Shown here: one piece after another, positions 26,563 through 35,434 of the stretch
How the letters are laid out: the number at the start of each line of letters is the position of its first letter
How positions within the stretch are numbered: the first letter of the stretch is position 1
NCBI RefSeq assembly: GCF_002802985.1
Contig: NZ_NVPT01000009.1
Span: forward strand, 1 to 56,443
Source: Geodermatophilus chilensis
GTDB taxonomy: Bacteria; Actinomycetota; Actinomycetes; Mycobacteriales; Geodermatophilaceae
DNA: 56,443 nt
Direction: 5' to 3'
Program-made: the position numbers and the translations under genes
Notes under the pieces: generated by a model
Seen by the model: the letters and a program-made list of their open reading frames with translations, nothing else
Database searches by the model: none
Told to the model about the DNA's origin: nothing

Positions 26563-27438
26563 GTGGTCCGTGCACTGCCCGTCGCCCTGGTCCAGTCGGC
26601 ACCGCACCCGGCGACCGCCCCGGTTGCCGGCTTCGCCGAGTCCGTGGCCGACCTGGTGGCGACGTTCCCGCAGACCCGGCTCGTCGCCCACCCGGAGCTG
26701 CACCTGTGCGGGACCGAGGGCCCACCGGCGGAGAAGACGGCGCAGCTGGAGGCGGCCGCGGAGCCGCTGGACGGTCCCCGCGGCAAGGTCCTGGCCGAGC
26801 TGGCCGGCGACCTCGGCATCTGGCTGCTGCCCGGCAGCGTCTGCGAGCGCGGTGAGGACGGCGCCCTCTACAACACCGCCCTGGCCTACGGCCCCGACGG
26901 CCGGCTGGCCGCCTCCTACCGCAAGGTCTTCCCGTGGCGGCCGTTCGAGCCCTACCGCCCCGGGGACCGGTTCGTGGTCTTCGACGTCCCCGACGTCGGG
27001 CGCCTGGGCTTCGCCATCTGCTACGACGCCTGGTTCCCCGAGGTCGCCCGCCACCTGGCGTGGATGGGCGCGGAGGTCGTCGTCAACCCGGTCAAGACCA
27101 CGACCGCCGACCGGGCGCAGGAGCTCGTGCTCGCCCGGGCCAACGCCATCGTCAACCAGGTCTACGTCCTCAGCGTCAACGCCGCGGCACCGGACGGCGC
27201 CGGCCGGAGCCTGGTCGTGGACCCCGAGGGTCTCGTCCGGACGTCGGCCCCCAGCGAGGCCGAGACGGTGCTCACCGACGTCCTCGACCTGGACGCGGTG
27301 ACCCGCGTGCGCACCTACGGCACGGCCGGCCTCAACCGCATGTGGTCGCAGTTCACCAAGGACGACGCACCGCTGGACCTCCCCCTCTACGAGGGCCGGC
27401 TGCACCCCGGCCGGTGGCGTCCGGCCACGGACGGCTGA
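26563..27438 (+). CDS. Carbon-nitrogen hydrolase (nitrilase superfamily amidase)
   Basis: A protein of 291 residues from GTG 26563. The catalytic triad is complete: Glu45 (HPELHL), Lys121 (YRKVFPW) and Cys153 (ICYDAWFPE). It hydrolyses an amide or nitrile C-N bond in the cytoplasm; the exact substrate is not evident. It is followed by an APC permease and is divergent from a GntR regulator, so the trio forms an uptake-and-hydrolysis module. It is not closely similar to the second nitrilase-family protein at 32395. Confidence 0.91.
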   Translation: MVRALPVALVQSAPHPATAPVAGFAESVADLVATFPQTRLVAHPELHLCGTEGPPAEKTAQLEAAAEPLDGPRGKVLAELAGDLGIWLLPGSVCERGEDGALYNTALAYGPDGRLAASYRKVFPWRPFEPYRPGDRFVVFDVPDVGRLGFAICYDAWFPEVARHLAWMGAEVVVNPVKTTTADRAQELVLARANAIVNQVYVLSVNAAAPDGAGRSLVVDPEGLVRTSAPSEAETVLTDVLDLDAVTRVRTYGTAGLNRMWSQFTKDDAPLDLPLYEGRLHPGRWRPATDG

Positions 27439-27528
27439 CCCGACCGGCCGGACGGCCGGCACCCCACCGCTCCACCGTCGAGCCCCGGCGTCCCGCCGGC
27501 CGCTCCCACACCCTCCCGGAGACCACCC

Positions 27529-28899
27529 ATGCCCACGCACGAACCCGCCCTGGCCAGGACCCTCGGACTGCGCGCCGTCGTCCTGTTCGGCCTCGCCTAC
27601 ATGACCCCCCTGATCGTCCTGGGGATCTTCGGCATCATCGCCGAGACGACGGCGGGGGCCACCCCGTCGGCCTACCTGCTCGCCCTCGGCGCGATGCTGT
27701 TCACCGCCTACAGCTACGGCCGGATGGCCCGCACGTATCCGGTCGCCGGCTCCGCCTACACCTACGTGCGGAGGGCGATCGACTCCCGTGCCGGGTTCCT
27801 CGTCGGCTGGGCGGTCCTGCTCGACTACTTCTTCCTGCCGATGGTCATCTGGCTCATCGGCGCGGCGTACCTGTCCGCCCAGTTCCCCGGGGTCCCGTTC
27901 TCGCTCTGGGTGCTCGCCTTCATCGTGCTGACCACGGTGCTCAACGTCCTGGGCATCAGGGTGGCCCAGCGCGCCAACGCCGTCCTGATGACCTTCCAGA
28001 TCCTGGTGCTGGTCTTCTTCGTCCTGCTGGCGTTCCGCTCCCTGGTGGCGGGTTCGGGGGCGGGCAGCCTGTTCGCCGTCACCCCCTTCCTGAACGGGGA
28101 CTCCACCGTCTCGGGCATCGCGGCCGGCGCGGCCATCGCCGCCTACTCCTTCCTCGGCTTCGACGCCGTGACCACCCTGACCGAGGAGACCCGGGACCCG
28201 CGGCGGACCATCCCCCGCGCGATCCTGCTGGTCGCCCTCATCGGCGGCGGCATCTTCGTGTTCGTCGCCTACGTGACCCAGCTGGTCCACCCGGGCGGCG
28301 TGTTCGAGGACTCCTCGTCCGCGGCCTCCGACATCGCCGGCGCCATCGGCGGGAGCCTCTTCGGCGCGGTCTTCCTGGCCGGCCTCGTGGTGGCCCAGTT
28401 CGCCTCCGGCCTGGCGGCGCAGGCCAGCGTCTCCCGGCTGCTGTTCGCGATGGGACGCGACTCGGTGCTGCCCCGGCGGCTCTTCGGCCGCGTCCACCCG
28501 CGGTTCCGCACCCCGGTGGCCGGCATCCTGCTCTCCGGCCTGGTCGGGCTGCTCGCGCTGCAGCTGGACGTGACGACGTCGACCTCGTTCATCAACTTCG
28601 GCGCCTTCACCGCCTTCACCGCGGTCAACCTCAGCGTCATCGCGCTGTTCCTGCGCGGGCGGCGGTCCGGCGAGCGGCTGCCCGTCCTCGGCTACGTCGT
28701 CGTGCCGGCGATCGGCGCCGCCGTGGACCTGTGGCTGCTGACCAATCTCGACGGCACGGCGATCACCCTCGGCATGGTCTGGCTGGCCCTCGGCGTCGTC
28801 TACCTCGCCGTCCTCACCCGCGGCTTCCGGCAGGCGCCGCCCGAGGTCCGGTTCACCGACGAGGAGCCGGCGGACTCGGCGGTCCCGGCCGGGCGCTGA
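27529..28899 (+). CDS. APC-family amino acid/amine permease
   Basis: A membrane protein of 456 residues with about 12 hydrophobic segments. Characteristic stretches are GLAYMTPLIVLGIFG in TM1, PVAGSAYTYVRRA after TM2 and GFDAVTTLTEETRDPRRTIPR between TM6 and TM7. The pattern is that of the PuuP/YcaM-like amino-acid/polyamine group. Its ATG has GGAG upstream and lies 90 nt after the amidase. It probably imports the amide or an amine handled by that enzyme. Confidence 0.9.
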   Translation: MPTHEPALARTLGLRAVVLFGLAYMTPLIVLGIFGIIAETTAGATPSAYLLALGAMLFTAYSYGRMARTYPVAGSAYTYVRRAIDSRAGFLVGWAVLLDYFFLPMVIWLIGAAYLSAQFPGVPFSLWVLAFIVLTTVLNVLGIRVAQRANAVLMTFQILVLVFFVLLAFRSLVAGSGAGSLFAVTPFLNGDSTVSGIAAGAAIAAYSFLGFDAVTTLTEETRDPRRTIPRAILLVALIGGGIFVFVAYVTQLVHPGGVFEDSSSAASDIAGAIGGSLFGAVFLAGLVVAQFASGLAAQASVSRLLFAMGRDSVLPRRLFGRVHPRFRTPVAGILLSGLVGLLALQLDVTTSTSFINFGAFTAFTAVNLSVIALFLRGRRSGERLPVLGYVVVPAIGAAVDLWLLTNLDGTAITLGMVWLALGVVYLAVLTRGFRQAPPEVRFTDEEPADSAVPAGR

Positions 28900-28906
28900 T
28901 CACGGG

Positions 28907-28934
28907 GGCGGGGGCTCCGCTGGGAGCCCCCGCC
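28907..28934 (+). terminator. Hairpin terminator after the APC permease
   Basis: GGCGGGGGCTCC (28907-28918) pairs with GGAGCCCCCGCC (28923-28934), 12 bp, 4-nt loop, 7 nt after the stop codon. Confidence 0.75.
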
Positions 28935-29100
28935 GAGGTGGGGTCGCGGGCACGACGGACGGCGGAGAGCGTCTGCGGCCCGTGGCCCGATCGTGTGGTG
29001 CAGGTGCCGGGCACAGGCCCCCTCGGGTCGGCCGACACCGAGGAATTCGTCATGGTTCCGGCTCGAAGTCCCTGCTCAACGGACCGAAACTGTCGTACCC

Positions 29101-29114
29101 CGTACGTATGTTCG
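29101..29114 (+). promoter_or_regulatory. LexA/SOS-box-like site before the second DUF222 gene
   Basis: CGTACGTATGTTCG matches CGAAC-N4-GTTCG at 9 of 10 core positions and ends 4 nt before the ATG. The position mirrors the site at the first DUF222 gene (1680-1693). Confidence 0.4.
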
Positions 29115-29118
29115 GTTC

Positions 29119-30609
29119 ATGGGTCGGGTGCGGGGTCGGCAGGCGGTGGAGGAGCTGCTGGTCGACTGGTCGGTGGCCCAGCCGCTGCCCGACCGCCGGC
29201 TGCCGGTGTCGCTGCTGACCCGCGAGCAGAAGGCCGCCGAGTTGCAGCGGGTGCAGGCCCGCCGGGCGATGGACGCCGCCTACGAGGCGGAGCTGGTGCT
29301 GGGTCTGGCCGACGACACCCCCGACACCCTGGATCCACCGGCGGACCAGCCGGGTGCGCGGCGGGGGTCGTGGGCGCCGGAGCCGGAGCTGCCCGGGGTG
29401 TCGCAGTTCTTTCCCGCCGAGCTGGCGGTGGTGCTCAACTGCGGCCGCCGCAGCGCGGCGAACCTGGCCCAGCGGGCCTGGGTGTTCCGGGAGCACCTGC
29501 CCGCGACCTGGGCGGCGCTGGCCGCCGGCGCGCTGGACGAGCCCCGGGCGAAGGTCCTGGCCGACGTGCTCGGCCTGACCTCGCCCGCGCTCGCCCGGCA
29601 GGTGGAGGCTCAGGTCCTCGCGGAGGCCAGCGGCCTGTCGACCGGCCGGCTGCGCGCCCGGGCGCTCGCGCTGCTGCTGAAGCTGGACGCCTCAGCGGTC
29701 GACGCCCGCCGCAAGTCCGCGAAGCGGCAGGCCGACGTGCGCACCTATCCCTCGCAGCTGGAGGGCATGGCCACCCTGGCCGCGGAGCTGCCCGCCGACG
29801 AGGCCGCCGAGGCCTTCGACCTGATCGACCAGCTGGCCCGGATGGCCAAGGCCGACGGCGATGACCGGCCGATCGGCCAGATCCGGGCCGAGGTCTGCTT
29901 CCTGCTGCTGCGCCGCCCCGCCGACCACGGCCTGCCCGGCGTCACGGCGAACGTGACGGTGACCGCCGCGCTGGACGCCCTGGAGGGCACCGCGGCCACG
30001 CCGGGAGCGGTGAACGGCCTGCCGATCACCGCCGCGCACGTCCGCGAGCTGCTGGCCCGCCTCGCCGCGCTGGGCCTGCGCGCCCCCGAGGGCGCGTCGC
30101 TGACCTGCGCGCTCACCGACGGCGACGGGCGGCTGCTGGCCACCGCCACCCTCGAGCAGCTGGCCCGGGCCGCGCGCCGCGGCTGCCCCGACCACCCCGA
30201 CAGCCAGTGCACGTGCCCGGTGCTGGACCGCCCGCCGCCGACCGAGGCGCACGACCCCACCGCCGCCCAGCACGCCTTCCTCACCACCCGCGACCGCGCC
30301 TGCCGGTTCCCCAACTGCGGCCAACGCACCGGCTGGGCCGACCGCGACCACGTCCTCCCGCAGGCCCACGGCGGACCCACCGACTGCGCCAACCTCTGCT
30401 GCCTGTGCCGCAGCCACCACCGGCTGAAGACCCTCGCCCGCGGCTGGCGGTTCGTCATGGACCCCGACGGCACCCTGCACGTCACCACACCCTCCGGCGT
30501 CACCCGCACCACCCGACCACCCGGGATGCGCCCGCCGGCAACCGACCGACCACCGGCGGAAGGCGGCGGGTCGTCGCCACCGCCAGACGACGACCCGCCG
30601 CCCTTCTGA
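29119..30609 (+). CDS. DUF222 / HNH endonuclease domain protein (13E12-type)
   Basis: A complete protein of 496 residues from ATG 29119; the frame is open farther upstream but without support. The DUF222 region (LNCGRRSAANLAQRAW, LPATWAALAAGALDEPRAKVL, LEGMATLAAELPADEA) covers about residues 90-330. The C-terminal HNH/zinc motif CRFPNCGQRTGWADRDHVLPQAHGG, shown here to mark the region, contains paired Cys, the DH of HNH, then CRSHHRLKT. The family is widespread in actinobacteria and behaves like a dispersed repetitive gene; no transposase is nearby. Nuclease activity is inferred only. A hairpin follows. Confidence 0.9.
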   Translation: MGRVRGRQAVEELLVDWSVAQPLPDRRLPVSLLTREQKAAELQRVQARRAMDAAYEAELVLGLADDTPDTLDPPADQPGARRGSWAPEPELPGVSQFFPAELAVVLNCGRRSAANLAQRAWVFREHLPATWAALAAGALDEPRAKVLADVLGLTSPALARQVEAQVLAEASGLSTGRLRARALALLLKLDASAVDARRKSAKRQADVRTYPSQLEGMATLAAELPADEAAEAFDLIDQLARMAKADGDDRPIGQIRAEVCFLLLRRPADHGLPGVTANVTVTAALDALEGTAATPGAVNGLPITAAHVRELLARLAALGLRAPEGASLTCALTDGDGRLLATATLEQLARAARRGCPDHPDSQCTCPVLDRPPPTEAHDPTAAQHAFLTTRDRACRFPNCGQRTGWADRDHVLPQAHGGPTDCANLCCLCRSHHRLKTLARGWRFVMDPDGTLHVTTPSGVTRTTRPPGMRPPATDRPPAEGGGSSPPPDDDPPPF

Positions 30610-30623
30610 TCAGCGGCGGACCC

Positions 30624-30661
30624 GCTGGTCGGCTCGTGCACACATCGACGAGCCGACCAGC
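30624..30661. terminator. Bidirectional hairpin between DUF222 gene and amine oxidase
   Basis: GCTGGTCGGCTCGT (30624-30637) pairs with ACGAGCCGACCAGC (30648-30661), 14 bp perfect, 10-nt loop. Confidence 0.75.
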
Positions 30662-30697
30662 ACGGGAACGACCGCCGACCGGCGGCGGCGGTGGCGG

Positions 30698-32398
30698 TCA
30701 GTCCTCGGGCAGCCGCACCGGGGCGAGCTCGTCGAACAGGTCGCCCGGGCCGGGGTTGTCCGGGTGGCTGCGCCCGCCGAGGTGGTGGACGACGCCCCAC
30801 ACCGCGTTGAGCGCCGTCTGCACCGCACCCTCGGCCCAGCCCGCGGTCCAGGAGATGTCGTCGCCGGCGAGGAACAGGCCGCGGTACTGCTCGGGCAGCT
30901 CGTCCTGCTTGAAGTGGGTGAACAGCCGCCGCTGGTAGCGGTAGTGGCCGGGCAGGTTGGCCTTGAACGCGCCCATGAAGTCGCGCTCGGACTCCCACGA
31001 CACGGTCACCGGCGAGGCGATGACGTGCCGGCGCAGGTCGACGTCGGGGTAGATCTCGCGCAGCGAGGCCAGCATGACCTCCATGCGCTCGGTGGCCGAC
31101 AGCGGCAGCCACTTGAGCGAGTCGTCGGCCCAGGTGTAGCTCAGGCAGATCAGCCCGGGCTTCCCCTCGCCCTGGTCGAGCAGGTAGGTGCCACGGGTCA
31201 TCCGGTCCGACAGCGTCATGCTCATCCGGTGCCGCCCGGTCCGCGGGTCGACGTCCTTCCAGAACGGCCGGTCGACCAGGCAGAACAGCTTGGTGGAGCC
31301 CATGTAGTGGGTGCGCTCGATCGCCGTCCAGTGGTCGATCGGGAACAGGTCCTCGTCGCAGGCGATGCGGGAGAGCAGGTTCCAGCTCTGCGCGGTGAAC
31401 ACCGCCGCCGCGTACGTCCGGATCCCGCCGTCGGTGTCCGTGACGGTCAGGCAGTTGGGCGCGGTCCGGTGCAGCCGGGTCACCCCGGGCAGCGGCCGCC
31501 CGCCGGGGTGCAGCGACGCCAGGCTGGTGCCGGCCGGCCAGTGCACCGGCGCCTCGACCTGGCGCCGCCACAGGCCCACCGGCACCTGCTGGCAGCCGCC
31601 CACGACCGACAGGTGGTCGTCGTCGGCGGCGGTGTAGACGACCCGCAGGATCTCGAGCATCGAGTTCGGGTAGTCGGTGTCCCAGCCGCCGGTGCCGAAG
31701 CCGACCTGGCCGAAGACCTCGCGGTGCCGGAAGGAGCGGAACGCCGGCGAGCCGGCGAGGAACCCGTAGAAGGTGGTGTCGTCGAGCTGCTCGACCAGCT
31801 CGTCCCAGATCGCCTTGATCGTCTTGACGTCGCGGTCGCGGATCGCCCGCTGCACCTCCTCCAGGCGGGCGCCGCGGACCAGCGTCTCGTGCCAGGCGTC
31901 GGCGACCTCGCGGTAGAGCGGCGGCAGGTCGTCGAGGGTGCGCGCGTAGTGCGTTTCGCCCTTGAGGTCGACCACGGTGCTCGGCGTGGCGACGTCCAGC
32001 GGGTTGGGGAAGCGCTCGGTCCGCAGGCCGAGGTCGCGCACGTAGGAGAAGAAGGCCGTCGACGACGGCGGGAAGCGCATCGCCCCCATCTCGGCGACCA
32101 CGCCGGGGTGACCTTCGAAGCCGAGCGAGCGCAGCCGGCCGCCGATCTCGTGGGCCTCGTAGACGACCGGCTTCAGGCCCAGTCTCATCAGCTCGTACGC
32201 GGTGACGATGCCCGACAGGCCGCCGCCGATGACGGCGACCTCGGTGCCGTGCCGGGCCTCGGGCACCTCGCCGAGCCCGGCCGGGTGGGCCAGCCAGTCG
32301 TCGTAGGCGAAGGGGAAGTCCGGGCCGAACATGGTCAGCGGCCGGACCGGCCGCTCCTCGCCCGGCTCGTGCGCGGCGACGGGGATGGCGGAGGTCAT
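30698..32398 (-). CDS. Flavin-dependent amino-acid monooxygenase/oxidase (amine oxidase family; probable arginine 2-monooxygenase)
   Basis: A protein of 566 residues. The FAD-binding Rossmann motif GGGLSG lies at about 58-63, and the C-terminal FAD motif FLAGDDISWTAGWAEGAVQT is typical of the lysine/tryptophan 2-monooxygenase and L-amino-acid oxidase group. Such enzymes convert an amino acid to the one-carbon-shorter amide plus CO2. The ATG overlaps the stop of a nitrilase-family amidase (ATGA), the expected next enzyme. With the ureohydrolase at 35435 nearby, arginine to 4-guanidinobutyramide is the best-supported reaction; lysine (DavB-like) or tryptophan remain possible. Last gene of the permease-amidase-oxidase unit. 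Confidence 0.85.
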   Translation of the reverse strand: MTSAIPVAAHEPGEERPVRPLTMFGPDFPFAYDDWLAHPAGLGEVPEARHGTEVAVIGGGLSGIVTAYELMRLGLKPVVYEAHEIGGRLRSLGFEGHPGVVAEMGAMRFPPSSTAFFSYVRDLGLRTERFPNPLDVATPSTVVDLKGETHYARTLDDLPPLYREVADAWHETLVRGARLEEVQRAIRDRDVKTIKAIWDELVEQLDDTTFYGFLAGSPAFRSFRHREVFGQVGFGTGGWDTDYPNSMLEILRVVYTAADDDHLSVVGGCQQVPVGLWRRQVEAPVHWPAGTSLASLHPGGRPLPGVTRLHRTAPNCLTVTDTDGGIRTYAAAVFTAQSWNLLSRIACDEDLFPIDHWTAIERTHYMGSTKLFCLVDRPFWKDVDPRTGRHRMSMTLSDRMTRGTYLLDQGEGKPGLICLSYTWADDSLKWLPLSATERMEVMLASLREIYPDVDLRRHVIASPVTVSWESERDFMGAFKANLPGHYRYQRRLFTHFKQDELPEQYRGLFLAGDDISWTAGWAEGAVQTALNAVWGVVHHLGGRSHPDNPGPGDLFDELAPVRLPED

Positions 32399-33192
32399 GC
32401 GGGGTTCTCCGTGGGGTAGAGCTCGGGACGGCGGTCGGCCAGGTGGGTGTTCACCCGGCGGGAGGCGGTGAGGACGGCGGGGTCGACGTCGGCGAGCAGC
32501 AGCTCCTCGCCCCGGCCGGCCCGCGCCAGCTCGGTGCCGTCGGGGGCGATCACGCAGCTGGCGCCGCAGTAGACGAACTCCCCCTCGGCACCCGTGCGGT
32601 TGGCGTAGGCGACGAACAGCTGGCTCTCGTAGGCGCGGGCCGGCACGAGCACCGTGCCGACGTGGCCGTAGGGGTCCATCAGCCCGGTGGGGACCACGAG
32701 CAGCTCCGTGCCGGTGAGGGCGTGCGCGCGCACCGCCTCGGGGAACTCGACGTCGTAGCAGACCAGGATGCCGATGACGAGGTCGTCGAGCCGGAACTGC
32801 ACGACGCCGACGTCGCCGGGCACGAAGGCGTCGCGGTCGACGTCGCCGTACAGGTGCGTCTTGGCGTAGCCGGCGAGCACGGCACCGTCGCGGTCGACGA
32901 CCACCACGGTGTTGGCGACGCCGGCCGGGGTGCGCACCGGCAGCCCGACGGCGATCGCCAGGCCGGCCTCGGCGGCGATGGCGGCCACCCGGTCGGTCAG
33001 CGGCCCGGGCACCGGCTCGGCCAGCGCGGCCACCCGCTCGGCGCCGATGGCGTAGCCGGTCAGTGACATCTCCGGGGTGACCAGCAGCCGCGCATCGGCC
33101 GCGGCCGCGCGGGCGGCGGCGTCGGCGACCGCCGCCAGCCCGGCGTCGGGGTCCGGTGTGCGGGCCGGGCCCTGCAGCAGCGCGATCCGCAC
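32395..33192 (-). CDS. Carbon-nitrogen hydrolase (probable omega-guanidino/amino-acid amidase)
   Basis: A protein of 265 residues from GTG 33192, set by GGAGGT 6 nt upstream and by the start MRIALLQGPA; a longer frame upstream is only antisense overlap with the permease. The triad is Glu41 (TPEMSL), Lys111 (YAKTHLYG) and Cys145 (LVCYDVEFPE). Size and context resemble 5-aminovaleramidase/4-guanidinobutyramidase: the gene sits between permease (2 nt gap) and monooxygenase (4-nt overlap). It should release ammonia from the amide made by the monooxygenase to give the omega-amino or guanidino acid. Confidence 0.88.
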   Translation of the reverse strand: MRIALLQGPARTPDPDAGLAAVADAAARAAAADARLLVTPEMSLTGYAIGAERVAALAEPVPGPLTDRVAAIAAEAGLAIAVGLPVRTPAGVANTVVVVDRDGAVLAGYAKTHLYGDVDRDAFVPGDVGVVQFRLDDLVIGILVCYDVEFPEAVRAHALTGTELLVVPTGLMDPYGHVGTVLVPARAYESQLFVAYANRTGAEGEFVYCGASCVIAPDGTELARAGRGEELLLADVDPAVLTASRRVNTHLADRRPELYPTENPA

Positions 33193-33194
33193 GG

Positions 33195-34634
33195 TCAGAC
33201 CTCCGTGCGCAGGGCCGAGTGGCGGTACCCGTAGGCGAAGTACACGCCCAGGCCCACCACCATCCAGGCGAGGAAGACCAGCCAGGTCGCCGACCCCAGG
33301 CCGAAGACCAGCAGCACGCAGAACGCGACGCCGAGCACCGGGGTGAGCGGGTAGAGCGGCGTGCGGAAGGTGCGCGGCAGGTCCGGCCGGGTGCGGCGGA
33401 GCAGCACGACGCCGACGTTGACCAGCGCGAAGGCGAACAGCGTGCCGATGCTCGTGGCGTTGGCGAGCTCCCCGAGCGGGACCAGGCCGGCGAGCAGCGC
33501 GATCAGGACGCTGACGATGACGGTGTTGGCGACCGGGATCCGGCGGCGGGCGCTGACCCTCGAGAACACCGGCGGCACCAGCCCGTCGCGGGACATCGCG
33601 TAGAGGATGCGGGTCTGCCCGTAGAGCACGGTCAGGACGACGCTGGCGATGGCGATGACGGCGCCGATCGAGAGCAGCACCGCCGTCCAGGTCTGGCCGG
33701 TCGCGATGCTGAGGACGTCGGCGAGCGCGGCCTCCGAGCCGCTGATCTGCGGCCACGGCACCGCGCCGACGGCGGCCAGCGCCACCAGGACGTAGACGAC
33801 CGTGACCACGGCCAGCGACAGCACGATGGCGCGCGGGAGGTCGCGGCGGGCGTCGCGGGCCTCGTCACCCGCGGTCGAGGCGGCGTCGAAGCCGATGTAG
33901 GAGAAGAAGGCCTGCGAGGCCGCGGCGGTGACGCCGGCGATGCCCATCGGCACGAACGGCGCGAGGTTGCCGGCGCGGAAGGCGGTGAAGGCCACCACGC
34001 AGAAGAACGCCAGCACGCCGATCTTGAGCACCACCATCGCGGTGTTGACCCGGGCGCTCTCGCTGGTGCCGCGCAGCAGCAGGACCATCGCGAGCAGGAC
34101 GACGACCACCGCGGGGATGTTGACGACGCCGCCGTCCCCGGGCGGGGCGGACAGCGCCTCGGGCAGCACCGCGCCGATCGTCCCGGAGGCGAGGTCGTCG
34201 ATGTAGGCGCCCCAGCCGACCGCGACGGCGGCCACCGAGACCCCGTACTCGAGCATCAGGCACCAGCCGCACACCCAGGCGACGAGCTCGCCCATGGTGG
34301 CGTAGGTGTACGAGTAGGAGGAGCCCGAGACGGGGATGCTGCCGGCCAGCTCGGCGTAGGACAGCGCGCTGAACAGCGCGGTCACCGCGGCGAGCACGAA
34401 GCCGAGCACGACGGCCGGGCCGGCCAGCGGCACCGCCTCGCCGAGGATGACGAAGATCCCGGTGCCGAGGGTGGCGCCGATGCTCAGCGCGGTGAGCTGG
34501 AGCAGACCCATGGAGCGCCGCAGCTGGTGGCCGCCCTCCTCCTCCTGCTGGGCGATGATCGCGTCGACCGGCTTGAGTCGGAACAGCTGACTGCGGCGGG
34601 CCGTGCGGCCCGGGTCGGCGCTGACTGTGCTCAC
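33195..34634 (-). CDS. APC-family cationic amino acid permease
   Basis: A membrane protein of 479 residues with about 12 to 14 segments. The early GATLGTGIFVILGEAVPLAGPAVVLGFV region (core IGATLGTGIFVILGE), SYSYTYATMGELVAW and the FIGFDAASTAGDEARDARRDLP-like loop (seen as YIGFDAASTAGDEA) match the cationic amino-acid transporter (CAT) branch of the APC superfamily, consistent with arginine uptake. GTG 34634 follows GAGGAG at 5 nt. It heads the leftward unit permease-amidase-monooxygenase. Confidence 0.9.
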   Translation of the reverse strand: MSTVSADPGRTARRSQLFRLKPVDAIIAQQEEEGGHQLRRSMGLLQLTALSIGATLGTGIFVILGEAVPLAGPAVVLGFVLAAVTALFSALSYAELAGSIPVSGSSYSYTYATMGELVAWVCGWCLMLEYGVSVAAVAVGWGAYIDDLASGTIGAVLPEALSAPPGDGGVVNIPAVVVVLLAMVLLLRGTSESARVNTAMVVLKIGVLAFFCVVAFTAFRAGNLAPFVPMGIAGVTAAASQAFFSYIGFDAASTAGDEARDARRDLPRAIVLSLAVVTVVYVLVALAAVGAVPWPQISGSEAALADVLSIATGQTWTAVLLSIGAVIAIASVVLTVLYGQTRILYAMSRDGLVPPVFSRVSARRRIPVANTVIVSVLIALLAGLVPLGELANATSIGTLFAFALVNVGVVLLRRTRPDLPRTFRTPLYPLTPVLGVAFCVLLVFGLGSATWLVFLAWMVVGLGVYFAYGYRHSALRTEV

Positions 34635-34676
34635 GGGTGCTCCTCTGCGGCGGTGCCTGTGGTCTGGGTCGCAGGG

Positions 34677-34707
34677 AGCATCACCATCAGTTGCTTAGCT
34701 GTCAACT
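34677..34707 (-). promoter_or_regulatory. Promoter and possible operator of the arginine unit
   Basis: On the minus strand TTGACA (34705-34700) and GATGCT (34682-34677) form -35 and -10 with a 17-bp spacer. The -35 lies in AGTTGACAG, and AGTTG-N9-CAACT (34689-34707) is an inverted repeat. The site overlaps the last codons of the XRE gene. Confidence 0.5.
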
Positions 34708-35303
34708 ATGGTTTCACGAACCGCGACCCGGCCCTCGGAAAGTGCCGGGGCGAACACCCACAGCACGCGGGTGACGCCGTCGGCGCGCAGCGAGCGGAAG
34801 CCGTGCTCGGTGCCGGGCGAGAAGGTGAACGCGTCGCCGGGACCCAGCGCCGTCGCGTCGCCGGCCACGGTCACCTCGAGGTCGCCCTCCAGGACGAAGA
34901 CGAACTCGACCTCGGCCGGCAGCGCGTAGGCCTCCTCGCCGCTGCCGCCGCCGGGCGCCACCTCGGACAGGATGGCCTGCAGCCGACGCTCACCCGACGG
35001 CGTCAGCAGGAACTCCGTCAACCCCTCGCCACCGAAGGTGATCGGCGGATAGCTCCCAGCCCGCACCACCTCGCCGCCGAGCGCCGGCTCGAAGAGGCTG
35101 CCGGGCGAGATCCCCAGCGCCCCGCACACCCGCACGAGGGCCGCCACCGAGGCGCTGGCCTGGTCGCGCTCGAGCTTGCTGAGGAACCCCTTGGTCAGCC
35201 CGCTGGCCTCGGCCACGTCGGTGAGCGTGAGCCGGCGCGCCTGCCGGGCCGCCTTGAGCCGCCCGCCGATGCGCGGCGGGCCCGTCTCGGTCACTGCCTC
35301 CAT
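34695..35303 (-). CDS. XRE-family regulator with C-terminal cupin domain (PuuR-like)
   Basis: A protein of 202 residues from ATG 35303, chosen for GGGAGG at 5-nt spacing; the frame is open to 35354. The N-terminal helix-turn-helix is [24 protein letters not shown] at about residues 20-45, and a cupin-2 domain follows ([34 protein letters not shown]). This architecture is that of PuuR and related polyamine/amino-acid regulators. It sits between the arginine permease unit and the divergent ureohydrolase gene. The minus-strand promoter TTGTCA-N16-TAGTGT (35354-35327) precedes it. It most likely controls both flanks. Confidence 0.9.
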   Translation of the reverse strand: MEAVTETGPPRIGGRLKAARQARRLTLTDVAEASGLTKGFLSKLERDQASASVAALVRVCGALGISPGSLFEPALGGEVVRAGSYPPITFGGEGLTEFLLTPSGERRLQAILSEVAPGGGSGEEAYALPAEVEFVFVLEGDLEVTVAGDATALGPGDAFTFSPGTEHGFRSLRADGVTRVLWVFAPALSEGRVAVRETIVDS

Positions 35304-35326
35304 CGCCACCTCCCGGTCCTGCGCGG

Positions 35327-35376
35327 ACACTAGTTCCACATCGGGTGTTGACAACTGAGAAACCCGAGTTGACAGT
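35327..35376. promoter_or_regulatory. Divergent promoters with repeated (A)GTTGACA motif
   Basis: GTTGACAAC (35347-35355, palindromic) and AGTTGACAG (35367-35375) lie between the XRE and ureohydrolase genes. Leftward: -35 TTGTCA (35354-35349), -10 TAGTGT (35332-35327). Rightward: -35 TTGACA (35348-35353), 17 bp, -10 GACAGT (35371-35376). AGTTGACAG also occurs at the permease promoter. Confidence 0.5.
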
Positions 35377-35434
35377 GACGTCCGACCCGGACGGGGGATC
35401 GGCGTCCCCGATCCCGCAGACCCCAGGAGAGCCC

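Noticed and set aside
29119-30609. DUF222/HNH gene as part of an insertion sequence, intron or restriction system
   Set aside because: No transposase, terminal inverted repeats, intron structure or methyltransferase is found around it.
34677-34707. Riboswitch in the leader of the permease unit
   Set aside because: The leader is only about 35 nt and shows promoter elements but no conserved aptamer pattern.
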